Source of the DNA: an uncultured Ardenticatenia bacterium
GTDB lineage: Bacteria > Chloroflexota > Anaerolineae > 4572-78 > NAK82
DNA length: 64,000 bases
Assembly: GCA_937127125.1 (NCBI GenBank)
Contig: CAKZLO010000002.1
Coordinates: forward strand, 62,001 to 126,000
Direction: 5' to 3'
Shown here piece by piece: positions 18,223 through 27,361 of the stretch. The translations under genes and the position numbers were made by a program. Within the stretch, counting starts at the first letter, position 1. The number at the start of each line of letters is the position of its first letter. Under the pieces are notes generated by a model, which had not been told where the DNA came from, searched no databases, and worked only from the letters and a program-made list of their open reading frames with translations.

Positions 18223-18675
18223 ATGGTAACGGCAGAGAGCGGTGAAATGGGTAACAGAGCACATCATAAAAGTGATCTATGGGTTTGGTTGCCTATCTCG
18301 TTTGAACAAGCGGTCGAGCACACCAAAAAGGCGTTGCAGGTAGAGGGATTTGGTGTTCTAACCGAAATTGATGTGAAAGAGACGTTGAGAAAGAAACTGG
18401 ATGCCGATTTCCGCAAATACGTGATATTGGGTGCTTGCAACCCACCTCTAGCTCATCGCGCTTTCCAGACAGAGCTGGAGATTGGGTTGTTGTTGCCGTG
18501 CAATGTTATCGTATACGAGGAAGACACTGGCAGCGTTGTGTCCATAATGGACCCCGCGCTAATGAGCAAATGGCTGGACAATCCCGCAATGATTTCTCTG
18601 GCCGCAGAAGCTCGCGCCAAGCTAGAACGAGTCATTACCGCCCTACAACAAGCGAGTGTGGAGAAGGCTTCCTAA
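18223..18675 (+). CDS. DUF302 domain protein
   Basis: 150 residues. The DUF302 fold is recognised from PISFEQAVEHTKKALQVEGFGVLTEIDV, KYVILGACNPPLAHRA and GLLLPCNVIVYEE. The family's biochemical function is not settled; members are often near redox, metal or heme-related genes. Two cysteines (in GACNPP and LLPCNV) are the family's conserved type. Its stop TAA shares one base with the start ATG of the Mrp gene, giving TAATG, so the two are translationally coupled and likely act in the same process. An in-frame ATG at 18247 is an alternative start. Confidence 0.85.
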   Translation: MVTAESGEMGNRAHHKSDLWVWLPISFEQAVEHTKKALQVEGFGVLTEIDVKETLRKKLDADFRKYVILGACNPPLAHRAFQTELEIGLLLPCNVIVYEEDTGSVVSIMDPALMSKWLDNPAMISLAAEARAKLERVITALQQASVEKAS

Positions 18676-19526
18676 TGACAACACCCCGTCCGAAATCCAC
18701 CGAGGATATCGCGGAGCGTCCTCAAGAAGCATCGGATGTCAACCGCATCGACCATGTGGTCGCAGTGCTGAGCGGCAAAGGTGGTGTGGGCAAATCCATT
18801 GTGAGCAGTTTGTTGGCAGTATCACTACGACGCAAAGGTCACCGAGTTGGCATCCTAGACGCTGATATCACCGGTCCAAGTATTCCGAGAATGTTTCTAC
18901 CCAAAGGAACAATCCAGCTGGACAGCGACCCACTAGGTATCCTGCCGGCGACCAGCCGCACAGGCATAAAGCTGATGTCCATCAACCTGTTGCTGCGCAA
19001 CGAGAGCGACGCTGTCATCTGGCGCGGTCCGCTTATCGGACGCGCTATCCAGCAGTTCTGGACGGATGTGGTGTGGGGAGAGCTGGATTATCTGGTCGTG
19101 GACCTGCCACCAGGCACCTCCGACGCTTCGTTGACAGTTATGCAATTCTTGCCCCTGAGTGGTGCCCTGCTGGTGACGGCACCCCAAAGCTTAGCTGGCA
19201 TGGTGGTACATAAAGCGGCACAAATGGCCGAGATGCTTCAAGTGCCATTGCTGGGACTGGTAGAGAACATGGGGTATTTTGTCTGCCCGGATACTGGGAA
19301 GTCGTACGAGGTGTTTGGCCCCAGCCACGCCGACGAGCTGGCACGTGCCCTGCGCGTACCGCTTCTTGGTCGCCTGCCGATCAGGCCAGAATTGACCCAG
19401 CTGAGCGATACAGGTCGCATTGAGGACTATCCGGCCGAGGAGTTCGCTCCCATTGTGGCACACATCGAAGCGAATGCGCAGGCGCCGCGCTTGCCCCCTT
19501 TCACGATCGATCTGAAGGGGGTTTGA
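18675..19526 (+). CDS. Mrp/NBP35-type P-loop ATPase (Fe-S cluster carrier)
   Basis: 283 residues. The deviant Walker A SGKGGVGKS is at 33-41, then DADITGPSIPRMF and DLPPGTSDASL, all typical of Mrp/ApbC, which bind and deliver [4Fe-4S] clusters. In the C-terminal region where many Mrp proteins have CxxC, this one reads CPDT, so only the first cysteine is kept. A dimeric site could still be built with other ligands. There is no N-terminal DUF59/MIP18 domain. The start ATG overlaps the DUF302 stop. It converges on hypE with only 11 bp between. Confidence 0.9.
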   Translation: MTTPRPKSTEDIAERPQEASDVNRIDHVVAVLSGKGGVGKSIVSSLLAVSLRRKGHRVGILDADITGPSIPRMFLPKGTIQLDSDPLGILPATSRTGIKLMSINLLLRNESDAVIWRGPLIGRAIQQFWTDVVWGELDYLVVDLPPGTSDASLTVMQFLPLSGALLVTAPQSLAGMVVHKAAQMAEMLQVPLLGLVENMGYFVCPDTGKSYEVFGPSHADELARALRVPLLGRLPIRPELTQLSDTGRIEDYPAEEFAPIVAHIEANAQAPRLPPFTIDLKGV

Positions 19527-19537
19527 GCTGCTGATCG

Positions 19538-20584
19538 TCAACAAATGCGTGGGAGTTGCTCACCGCTGAGCATGTCCACGACGCGTAGGCCCCCGATGCG
19601 ACTGCGCATAAAAACTTTACCGGGATGTTCGTTCACCACCTCACCAATGGGAGTTGCATGGACACCACGAGGGTGAGCCCGCATAGCCTCTAACACGCCA
19701 TCGGCCGTTTCGGGTGCGACAATGGCGATACATTTACCTTCATTCGCAACGTAAAGCGGATCCAGGCCAAGTATTTCGCATGCGCCACGCACAGCATCTC
19801 CGATTGGGATACGTTCCTCTTCGAGACGGATCCCCACGCATGCTTTGGCTGCGATCTCGTTCAATGCACTGGCAACGCCGCCGCGCGTAGGATCGCGCAG
19901 TACATGCACACGAGAACCTCCCACCTCCAAGACGCGCGCCACCAGATCGGCCAGAGGGGCAGAGTCGCTGACAAGTTCGGTCTCGAAGGCTAGCCCTTCA
20001 CGCTGTGACATTACCGCGATCCCATGCTCGGCGATCGGGCCATTGATGAGCACGATGTCACCCGGAGCGGCACGCTGCGGCGCGATGTGCACCCCTGGTG
20101 GAATCACCCCCAAGCCGGTCGTATTGATGAATATCCCATCCCCCTTACCGCGCTCAACCACCTTGGTGTCGCCAGTGACCACCGGCACGCCGACCTCAGC
20201 AGCAGCTCGCTGCATCGAGAGCACAATGCGCCACAGGTCCTCCATCGGCAAGCCTTCTTCCAGAATAAAACCGGCCGCAAGGGCCAGGGGCCACGCGCCA
20301 CACATTGCCAGGTCGTTTACTGTGCCATGTATCGCCAGTGAACCAATATCACCACCAGGAAAGAAAAGGGGGCTCACGGTAAAAGAATCGGTCGAGAAAG
20401 CAAGACGTGCCCCCTCCAGCTCCAGGATAGCCCCATCATGCAACGCTTCAAGTGCAGCATTAGCAAAGGTGGGCACAAACAGGCGTTCGATCAACATCTG
20501 GCTTAATCGGCCGCCTCCACCATGCGCCAGCGTCACCACTGGGTAGTCGCTGATGGGGATAGGGCATTGCAAGCTGCCTGCCAT
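19538..20584 (-). CDS. hypE: [NiFe]-hydrogenase maturation protein HypE
   Basis: 348 residues. HypE dehydrates the thiocarboxamide that HypF places on its C-terminal cysteine, making the cyanide ligand of the NiFe site. The C terminus LPRIC ends in that essential cysteine. N-terminal [15 protein letters not shown] and the PurM/AIR-synthase-like segments [32 protein letters not shown] and [13 protein letters not shown] are all visible. Last gene of hypA-B-F-C-D-E, 15 nt after hypD. Confidence 0.97.
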   Translation of the reverse strand: MAGSLQCPIPISDYPVVTLAHGGGGRLSQMLIERLFVPTFANAALEALHDGAILELEGARLAFSTDSFTVSPLFFPGGDIGSLAIHGTVNDLAMCGAWPLALAAGFILEEGLPMEDLWRIVLSMQRAAAEVGVPVVTGDTKVVERGKGDGIFINTTGLGVIPPGVHIAPQRAAPGDIVLINGPIAEHGIAVMSQREGLAFETELVSDSAPLADLVARVLEVGGSRVHVLRDPTRGGVASALNEIAAKACVGIRLEEERIPIGDAVRGACEILGLDPLYVANEGKCIAIVAPETADGVLEAMRAHPRGVHATPIGEVVNEHPGKVFMRSRIGGLRVVDMLSGEQLPRIC

Positions 20585-20599
20585 GCCGACACCTCTTCA

Positions 20600-21688
20600 C
20601 TAAGAATGCTGACCATATTGGTAATAAGCTGCACAGGCGCCTTCGGAAGACACCATAGGTGCTCCCAACGGATGTTCCGGCGTGCACTGTGTACCAAAAG
20701 CAGGACACTGAGGAGGCTTCTTCAAGCCTTGCAAGATTTGGCCAGCAATGCACACAGAGGACTCCTGAGCAACCACGCCGGACAGGTCAAAACGTTGCTC
20801 TGCGTCGAAGTCCGCCCACGCAGGACGCAGCCGGTACCCACTGGCAGGAATGAGCCCGATGCCGCGCCACTGACGGTCGCACACTTCAAAAACCTGGTGC
20901 ATTAGCTGTCGTGCAGCTACATTCCCGTCGGGCGTCACTGAACGCGTGTACTGAATCTCCACCCCCCAACGTCCCTCTTCAAGCGCCTTCAAAGCCATGT
21001 GGAGTCCCTGAAGCAGATCCAAGGGCTCGAAACCGGTGACCACAATCGGGATGCGATACCGCTCGGCAATGGGCTCATATTCGCGCGTACCCATCACAGT
21101 GCAAACGTGTCCGGCTGCCAGGAAAGCTTGGATATGGTTATCAGGTGAATCCAGAATCGCTCGCATTGCGGGTGGCACCAACACATGGGCACAGAGGATC
21201 GAGAAATTACGCAGACCCAGCTGCTTGGCCTGCCAGACCGCCATAGCATTGCCGGGCGCCGTGGTCTCAAATCCCACAGCAAAGAAGACCACCTCGCGCT
21301 CTGGGTGTTTCTGTGCCAGTGCCAGCGCATCCAGGGGGGAGTAAACCATACGCACGTCCGCCCCCTGCGCTCGAGCGCTCAGCAGGTCAGAGGCAGAACC
21401 TGGCACACGCAACATATCCCCAAACGAGGTGAAGATCACGTTGGGTTGTTGCGCGATGCAGATCGCCTTGTCAATCAGCTCGAGCGGAGTAACACAGACC
21501 GGACAACCCGGACCGTGCACCAACGTGATAGAGGAGGGCAGCAACCGGTCGATACCGAATTTAATAAGATTATGGGTCTGCCCCCCACAGATCTCCATAA
21601 TTGTCCACGGACGGGTGACCAGCTTCTCGATAGCCCGCACCAGCTTTTGTGCGTCCGCCTCGCGGCGGTATTCATCCACGAAGCGCAT
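20600..21688 (-). CDS. hypD: [NiFe]-hydrogenase maturation protein HypD
   Basis: 362 residues. HypD is a [4Fe-4S] protein that with HypC assembles the Fe(CN)2CO unit. Key cysteines are seen in [10 protein letters not shown] (C34) and [10 protein letters not shown] (C62, C65), and the cluster-binding C-terminal group in CPAFGTQC and [11 protein letters not shown] placed the start at 21688 (MRFVDEYRR), one base after the hypC stop with GGAGGG upstream; an in-frame ATG at 21715 would overlap hypC and add nine residues without family support. Confidence 0.96.
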   Translation of the reverse strand: MRFVDEYRREADAQKLVRAIEKLVTRPWTIMEICGGQTHNLIKFGIDRLLPSSITLVHGPGCPVCVTPLELIDKAICIAQQPNVIFTSFGDMLRVPGSASDLLSARAQGADVRMVYSPLDALALAQKHPEREVVFFAVGFETTAPGNAMAVWQAKQLGLRNFSILCAHVLVPPAMRAILDSPDNHIQAFLAAGHVCTVMGTREYEPIAERYRIPIVVTGFEPLDLLQGLHMALKALEEGRWGVEIQYTRSVTPDGNVAARQLMHQVFEVCDRQWRGIGLIPASGYRLRPAWADFDAEQRFDLSGVVAQESSVCIAGQILQGLKKPPQCPAFGTQCTPEHPLGAPMVSSEGACAAYYQYGQHS

Positions 21689-21689
21689 C

Positions 21690-21947
21690 TCACCCGTCAC
21701 CCTCCGGATCGGCATCGGCCAACGCGCTCATCTGTTCCAGCATTTCAAAAACTTCCTTTGCCTCTTCTTCGTTCAGCTTGTTGAGCGCGAAGCCGGCGTG
21801 AACGATGACATAATCGCCTACTTGGACATCTGGCACATAGGCCAGGCACACTTCACGCACGACACCACCGAAGCTCACCCTGCCCATTGCGATGCCCACA
21901 GCGTTCTGCTCAATACTCAGCACTTCTCCCGGAATTCCCAGACACAT
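21690..21947 (-). CDS. hypC: [NiFe]-hydrogenase maturation chaperone HypC
   Basis: 85 residues. The mature N terminus MCLGIPGEV with C2 is the hallmark; this cysteine helps carry the Fe(CN)2CO group from HypD to the large subunit precursor. [21 protein letters not shown] is the conserved C-terminal helix region. It is 12 nt after hypF and 1 nt before hypD. Confidence 0.96.
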   Translation of the reverse strand: MCLGIPGEVLSIEQNAVGIAMGRVSFGGVVREVCLAYVPDVQVGDYVIVHAGFALNKLNEEEAKEVFEMLEQMSALADADPEGDG

Positions 21948-21959
21948 CTTCTACCTCAA

Positions 21960-24332
21960 CTACACCCTATCTCGTCCCAGTTTCGCAGCCGCTACTATCA
22001 CCTGCCCTAAACTGACACAACCATCGTTGGGCGGCACCTGACGGTGCAGCAGAACCTCAAAGCCAGCCCGACGCAACGCCGCCGCTGACTTTTCGGTCAA
22101 CCAACGATTTTGAAAACACCCTCCCGACAATACAACGCGCTCACAGCCTACCTGTCGGGCTACTGCCACAATCGCCTCCACCAAGGCATTGTGGAAACGT
22201 GCCGCTATGATACCAATGGCAGTACCGCGCTGCAAATCACCCAGCACTTCTGTCAGCAACGGCTGCCAATCGAGTATCCACACTGGCCGTAATGCATTCT
22301 CACTATAGGTCTCCTCCAGAAGGATATGATAAGCTTCTCGAACCGTTGGATCGGCAGCGAATTCCAGCGCAATGGCAGCTTGCCCCTCAAAGCTTACCTG
22401 CTGATATAGTCCAACGAGGGCAGCAATACCGTCGAACAAACGGCCAACGCTCGTTGTAATAGGTGCATTGACACTACGCTGAAGCATTTGCGCCAGCAGC
22501 CGTCGCTGGGTCATCGAGAACTCGCGCAGGGGCGCCAGATCATCACGTTCCCATGCAGCATCCCCCATTATTTCCCACAACAGCGCCAACGCCACGCGAC
22601 GTGGTTCAAACACAGCTGCTTCGCCGCCTGGCAAACGGAATGGTTTTAGATGGGCAACACGCACGAAATCGGCAGCATCGCCCAACAGGAACTCTCCGCC
22701 CCACACAGTGCCATCCGTTCCATATCCTGTTCCGTCCCACGTCACCCCCAGCGCCTCGTCCACCACCTTGTTTTCGGCGAGACAAGCCGCCAAATGGGCA
22801 TGGTGGTGTTGCACGGCGACTAGATGGAGTTCCTCCGCTTCGATGGGCAATTGAGTGAAACGACCAGCTCGCACTTCCTGTGCCCAACGCGTAGAGACGT
22901 AATCCGGATGCAAATCGTGAGCGATGGCCTCCGGTTTTGCCTCATAAAGACGCAGAAAATCGATGATCACGCGCTCGAAAGCAGCGGTCGCTTCCAAGGT
23001 CTCCAGATCGCCAATGTGCTGACTGATAAACACTTGCTGCCCCACACTGAGCGCGACTGTGTTCTTGATATGAGCGCCCACCCCCAGAATGGTGGGCAAT
23101 GGTTGCGCAACCATCACCGGCAATGGTGCATAACCGCGCGCACGCCGGAGCATTTGGGCCTGACCATCCACAATCCACACCACACTGTCGTCTGCGTGAC
23201 GGGTGATGGGACGGTTGTGCACCAGGAATAGATCTGCTATCCCACCCAGACGCCGCAACGCCTCGTGCTCATCGATGCAGATGGGTTCGTCGGTGAGGTT
23301 ACCGCTAGTCGCTACCACCGGAAAATCTACCATGCGCAGTAGTAAGTGGTGCAGAGGTGTGTAGGGCAACATAATGCCCAGATTGGGATTGTCGGGTGCC
23401 ACGTTGTCTGCCACCGGAGCATTCGGCAGACGAGGCAATAACAGAATAGGCGCTTCAGGCCCAGAGAGCAGCTGTTCTGCTTCTCCCGAGACAAGGCATA
23501 GCATGCGTGCCTGTTCCAAATCGCGTGCCATTAATGCGAGTGGCCGATGTGGACGACGCTTGCGCTGGCGCAGCGCTGCCACGGCATCGTGATTACGCGC
23601 GTCCACCATCAGATGGAAGCCCCCTAGCCCTTTCACAGCTATAACGAATCCATGGCGCAATCCTGCAGCAGCACGTTGTAACACTTGGATGTCGTTACCC
23701 CCGACGAGTAGCTCCCCCTGAGAAGACCACAGGGCCAAGTGTGGCCCACAGACAGGGCAAGCATTAGGTTGGGCATGAAAGCGTCGATTCGTGGGCTGGT
23801 CGTACTCGGCCTGACAATCTGGACACATCACAAAGTGCCGCATAGTCGTATTAGGGCGATCGTAAGGCAACGCTTCAATAATGGTGAAACGAGGGCCACA
23901 ATTAGTGCAGTTGATGAAAGGGTAACTATACCTTCGATCATTCGTGTCGAACAGCTCTCTCAGGCAATCGCTACATGTGGCGATGTCAGGCAACACGAGC
24001 ACTGTCTTCACCCCGACCGCCTGGCTATGCCTAATCTCGAACATCTCATAACCAGCCGGTTCGAGCCAGAGGGAGTCCACGGTCTGGATGACGGCACGAG
24101 GTGGTGCCTCGTGCACCAAGCGCTCCTGAAAGAGACGCACGTTTTGTTCAGGACCTTCCACCTCAATGAACACGCCGCGCGTGTCGTTGATCACCCAACC
24201 GGTGAGACCCAATTCGGTCGCCAACCGGTAGACAAACGGACGAAATCCCACGCCCTGCACGGCTCCGTGCACTTCGACACGCAGCCGATGCTGAGAAGAT
24301 GGTCGCGAAGAATCAGGGGAAGAAAGCTGCAT
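21960..24332 (-). CDS. hypF: Carbamoyltransferase HypF
   Basis: 790 residues, full length. Order of domains: acylphosphatase-like (VHGAVQGVGFRPFVYRLA, about 20-100), four zinc-finger CxxC pairs (CSDC, CTNC, CPDC, CPVC), a YrdC-like domain and a Kae1-like carbamoyltransferase domain with HHHAHLAACLAE. It uses carbamoyl phosphate and ATP to carbamoylate the C-terminal Cys of HypE. The start ATG at 24332 is 18 nt after hypB. Confidence 0.97.
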   Translation of the reverse strand: MQLSSPDSSRPSSQHRLRVEVHGAVQGVGFRPFVYRLATELGLTGWVINDTRGVFIEVEGPEQNVRLFQERLVHEAPPRAVIQTVDSLWLEPAGYEMFEIRHSQAVGVKTVLVLPDIATCSDCLRELFDTNDRRYSYPFINCTNCGPRFTIIEALPYDRPNTTMRHFVMCPDCQAEYDQPTNRRFHAQPNACPVCGPHLALWSSQGELLVGGNDIQVLQRAAAGLRHGFVIAVKGLGGFHLMVDARNHDAVAALRQRKRRPHRPLALMARDLEQARMLCLVSGEAEQLLSGPEAPILLLPRLPNAPVADNVAPDNPNLGIMLPYTPLHHLLLRMVDFPVVATSGNLTDEPICIDEHEALRRLGGIADLFLVHNRPITRHADDSVVWIVDGQAQMLRRARGYAPLPVMVAQPLPTILGVGAHIKNTVALSVGQQVFISQHIGDLETLEATAAFERVIIDFLRLYEAKPEAIAHDLHPDYVSTRWAQEVRAGRFTQLPIEAEELHLVAVQHHHAHLAACLAENKVVDEALGVTWDGTGYGTDGTVWGGEFLLGDAADFVRVAHLKPFRLPGGEAAVFEPRRVALALLWEIMGDAAWERDDLAPLREFSMTQRRLLAQMLQRSVNAPITTSVGRLFDGIAALVGLYQQVSFEGQAAIALEFAADPTVREAYHILLEETYSENALRPVWILDWQPLLTEVLGDLQRGTAIGIIAARFHNALVEAIVAVARQVGCERVVLSGGCFQNRWLTEKSAAALRRAGFEVLLHRQVPPNDGCVSLGQVIVAAAKLGRDRV

Positions 24333-24350
24333 TACTCGAAAATCGTTCTG

Positions 24351-25025
24351 TCACGAGGAAGCATCAGCAGGCTTCGCGTGACAATCCAGCTGGTCTAACA
24401 GCCACCCCAACCACGCATCCAGTCCCTGTCCAGTGCGGCAGGAGAGCACAAAGAGGGGCGCCACAGAGTTCACCATGCGCAGGCCACGTTCAAAGTAAGC
24501 CACGTCGAAATCAAAAACGTCCAGCAAATCCGACTTGTTCAGCACCACAACGTCTGCACGAGCGAACATGCCGGGATACTTGTACGGCTTGTCATGCCCT
24601 TCGGGTGTGCTGGCCACCACGACATCCAGATGAGCCCCCAACTCGAACTCAGCCGGACAAACCAAGTTACCTACATTTTCGATAAACAACAAGCGAACGT
24701 TCTGGAGAGGTAGCTGGTCAAGGGCGGTTTGGATCATTGGAGCATCCAGATGGCAGCTGCCGCCAGTATTGATTTGGGTGACAGGGATGTTGTGTGACGC
24801 TATTATGTCGGCATCGATCCGCGATGCCAGATCTCCCTCAATCACCCCCAGTCGAACTTCACGCGGAAGCCGGTCGGCAGTTGCCAGAATGAGGCTCGTC
24901 TTACCCGCGCCCGGTGAGGCCATTACATTGATAGCCAGCACACCAATTGTGTCCAGGCGTGCTCGATTCTGTGCTGCTACTTGGTCATTGGCACTCAGGA
25001 TCTGCTTCTTCACTTCCAGTTGCAT
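24351..25025 (-). CDS. hypB: Hydrogenase nickel incorporation GTPase HypB
   Basis: 224 residues. SIMIBI-class GTPase that with HypA inserts nickel into the hydrogenase large subunit. Walker A ASPGAGKTS (37-45), GGSCHLD and NVGNLVCPAEF (with the metal-site Cys) and NKSDLLD are present. The N terminus has no His-rich stretch and no CxxCGC-type high-affinity nickel motif, so it lacks the nickel storage function seen in some HypB proteins. ATG 25025 is preferred to GTG 25028 because of GAGG at suitable distance. The start lies within the hypA reading frame, so the two genes overlap by 41 nt. Confidence 0.96.
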   Translation of the reverse strand: MQLEVKKQILSANDQVAAQNRARLDTIGVLAINVMASPGAGKTSLILATADRLPREVRLGVIEGDLASRIDADIIASHNIPVTQINTGGSCHLDAPMIQTALDQLPLQNVRLLFIENVGNLVCPAEFELGAHLDVVVASTPEGHDKPYKYPGMFARADVVVLNKSDLLDVFDFDVAYFERGLRMVNSVAPLFVLSCRTGQGLDAWLGWLLDQLDCHAKPADASS

Positions 25026-25368
25026 CACTCACCTCAATGCTATCCACAGCTAATCCCTGTCCCCCGCACACCTCCAGCTGGTAACCGCCACAATTTGGAC
25101 AGAAGGGCGCAAGGGGAGGGCTGACCTGAAACTCATGTCCACATTCGCGGCAGGTAGCGACGGCATGCTCACGCCGAAAATTGAGCACAGCGCCTTCTGC
25201 AATGGTGCCCCGGCTGAGCAGGTCGAAGTAGAACTGCACCGATTCGTCCACAAAGCTGGACAGATCGCCGATCACCAGGTTAACGGCAGTGATACGGCGA
25301 GCGTCCGCTTTCTGCGCCGCCTCCAATACGAGATTAAGGATATTTTCCGTGACCGTAAGCTCATGCAT
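24985..25368 (-). CDS. hypA: Hydrogenase nickel incorporation chaperone HypA
   Basis: 127 residues. The N-terminal MHE motif binds nickel, and two CxxC pairs (CREC and CPNC) bind structural zinc. It delivers nickel with HypB. The tail after SIEV runs about 15 residues longer than usual and overlaps hypB. It heads the hyp gene set. The 174-bp gap before it separates it from the transporter genes on the same strand; in this gap TTGACC and TACCAT 18 bp apart could form a weak promoter, but I am not sure. Confidence 0.96.
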   Translation of the reverse strand: MHELTVTENILNLVLEAAQKADARRITAVNLVIGDLSSFVDESVQFYFDLLSRGTIAEGAVLNFRREHAVATCRECGHEFQVSPPLAPFCPNCGGYQLEVCGGQGLAVDSIEVSDATGSEEADPECQ

Positions 25369-25542
25369 GCGACACCCTTAATTAAGCTCGTGCTTCGCTG
25401 ACAGATATAGCCACTATACCAATGCCTTGTTATACCTCTATTGGATGATATCGTTCCAATCCAAAGTATGGTACACCTTTGCGGTATCTTGGGTCAATTT
25501 CGCTATTTATGCAGTTCACACCATACTCTTCGCCAAGCGTTA

Positions 25543-26409
25543 TCACCCTTCTCCGTTTCCCTGATCGCGTGCCTGCAACCCCAATGCGTCGCGCAGGGCA
25601 TCTCCTAGCAAGTTCACTGCTAACACGGTTAACGTGATCGCACATCCCGGCACCGCCGTGATCCAAGGCGCCACGCCAAGATAGGCACGACCTTCGGTCA
25701 ACATTAATCCCCATTCCGGCGCGGGAGGTTGAGCTCCCAAGCCGAGAAAGCTGAGCGCACCGATGTTAAGCAAAGCGTAGCCTAGTTCCAACGACGCCAA
25801 AACAATCACAGTATCCAACACGAATGGGGCGATATGCCTTAATAGTATACGCCCCGGGGGACAGCCAATCGTGCGAGCTGCTTCGATAAAGGGAGCATAA
25901 CGCACACTGAGAGTAGCAGCACGCACAATCCGGGTGAAACGAGGGGCACCAGCACACCCAACAGCTAAGGCAGCACTCGTAAGCCCAGGCCCCAGGACAG
26001 AAACGATCGTCAGGGCGAGCAACAGGGTGGGAAAAGCCAGCGCCATATCCACAACGCGCATCAGGAATGAGTCCACTCTTCCCCCGACATAGCCAGAAAA
26101 AAGTCCCAGCAAGCTTCCAGGCAAGACCGTTAGTGCAGCTGCTACTGCTCCGGCCGCCAGGGAAAGGCGTCCTCCCCACACCACTCGACTCCACACATCA
26201 CGCCCTAACAAGTCGGTGCCGGCCGGATGCTCGATGCCAGGCGGCAGGAATTGCCTCGCCGGCGTGGCAGCTGTCGGGCTATGAAACGCCACAAATGGCG
26301 CAGCGGCAGCAACGAAGATGATCAGGCACAACACACAACCACCCGCCCGGAAACGAGAGTCGGCACGCAAGACACACCAGACGCGAGGCCAGCAACGTCG
26401 AGGTTCCAT
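25543..26409 (-). CDS. ABC transporter permease, DppC/NikC type
   Basis: 288 residues, about six membrane helices. The N-terminal pre-domain ends with ATPARQFLPPGIEHPAGTDLLGRDVWSRVVWG, the classical opening of the DppC/OppC/NikC permeases, and the EAA-like loop EAARTIGCPPGRILLRHIAP contacts the ATPase. It pairs with the DppB-type permease whose stop is 3 nt upstream. Substrate class is peptide, nickel or similar small solute; the position directly before hypA suggests nickel, which is inference. Confidence 0.9.
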   Translation of the reverse strand: MEPRRCWPRVWCVLRADSRFRAGGCVLCLIIFVAAAAPFVAFHSPTAATPARQFLPPGIEHPAGTDLLGRDVWSRVVWGGRLSLAAGAVAAALTVLPGSLLGLFSGYVGGRVDSFLMRVVDMALAFPTLLLALTIVSVLGPGLTSAALAVGCAGAPRFTRIVRAATLSVRYAPFIEAARTIGCPPGRILLRHIAPFVLDTVIVLASLELGYALLNIGALSFLGLGAQPPAPEWGLMLTEGRAYLGVAPWITAVPGCAITLTVLAVNLLGDALRDALGLQARDQGNGEG

Positions 26410-26412
26410 CCT

Positions 26413-27336
26413 CTAAGCTCCACGCTGGCGTGGATCAAGAACAATAGTGATGAGATCTACAGCAAGATTGACAACGATGTAAATACTGGCAACCAGCAAC
26501 ACAGCACCCTGCACAACGGGCAGGTCTTTCCACAAGATTGCATCCACGACGACCCGGCCCAAACCAGGCCGTGCGAACACGGTCTCGGTGACCACTGTGC
26601 CCCCCAAGAGGAAGCCGGCCTGCAACCCTATCAGGTTAAGTCCAGGCAATAGAGCATTGCGCAAGGCGTGGCGCAGCAGGACGAGGGTTTCGGGCAATCC
26701 CTTGCTGCGTGCAACAGTGATATAGTCGGCTTGCAACGTGGTAAGCAGGTTACTACGCACCAGCCGGATTAGTGGCGCAGCGCCAACACAACCCAATAGC
26801 ACTGCTGGCATCACCAGATGCCGCCACGAATCGGCCCCGCTCGCTGGCAGCCAACGGAGCACCAAGCTAAACAACCAGATGAGGAGCAGTCCAGACCAAA
26901 ACAACGGGGTGGACACCCCCAACACAGCAATGCCAGCAGCCATACGGTCGATCCAGCTACCAGCATACAAGGCAGCCACCATCCCCAGGCCCAATCCAAT
27001 GGCAACCGTGATCACGAGGGATGCTAGAGCGAGCTCGATGGTGAATGGCAGCTGTTCTGTGATGGTTAGGAGCACAGGTCGGTTGCTGAACAGGGAACGC
27101 CCAAGGTCTCCGCGAGCCAGGTTCCACAGGTAACGACCATACTGGACGGGCAACGCCTCGTCTAACCCCATCTGCTGACGTGCCTGCGCTATGGCCATTT
27201 CAGAGGCACCTGAGGCAGCCAGAATAGTGCGCGCCGGATCCCCAGGCAGTACGCGCAGCAACACAAACACAAGCGTGGCGATGCCCCACAATGCGAAGCC
27301 GGCCACCACCAAGCGACGCACAACTAAGACAAGCAT
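26413..27336 (-). CDS. ABC transporter permease, DppB/NikB type
   Basis: 307 residues with six helices. LRVLPGDPARTILAASGASE, ALPVQYGRYLWNLARGDLGRS and the loop ITVARSKGLPETLVLLRHALRNALLP are characteristic of DppB/OppB/NikB permeases. I chose the ATG at 27336 (MLVLVVRRLVVAGFALWG), 25 nt after the binding protein gene; a longer frame reaching 27411 would overlap that gene. Partner of the DppC-type permease. No ATPase gene is present in the cluster. Confidence 0.9.
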   Translation of the reverse strand: MLVLVVRRLVVAGFALWGIATLVFVLLRVLPGDPARTILAASGASEMAIAQARQQMGLDEALPVQYGRYLWNLARGDLGRSLFSNRPVLLTITEQLPFTIELALASLVITVAIGLGLGMVAALYAGSWIDRMAAGIAVLGVSTPLFWSGLLLIWLFSLVLRWLPASGADSWRHLVMPAVLLGCVGAAPLIRLVRSNLLTTLQADYITVARSKGLPETLVLLRHALRNALLPGLNLIGLQAGFLLGGTVVTETVFARPGLGRVVVDAILWKDLPVVQGAVLLVASIYIVVNLAVDLITIVLDPRQRGA

Positions 27337-27361
27337 AGCGCTCTGAAAACCGAGGAAATGG

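Noticed and set aside
24299-24685. Plus-strand open frame across the hypF/hypB junction
   Set aside because: Antisense to two certain hyp genes; Pro/Thr/Arg-rich translation typical of a shadow frame.
25441-25464. 6-bp inverted repeat TTGGAT/ATCCAA upstream of hypA
   Set aside because: Arms are short with a 12-bp loop; chance occurrence in an AT-rich gap is likely.
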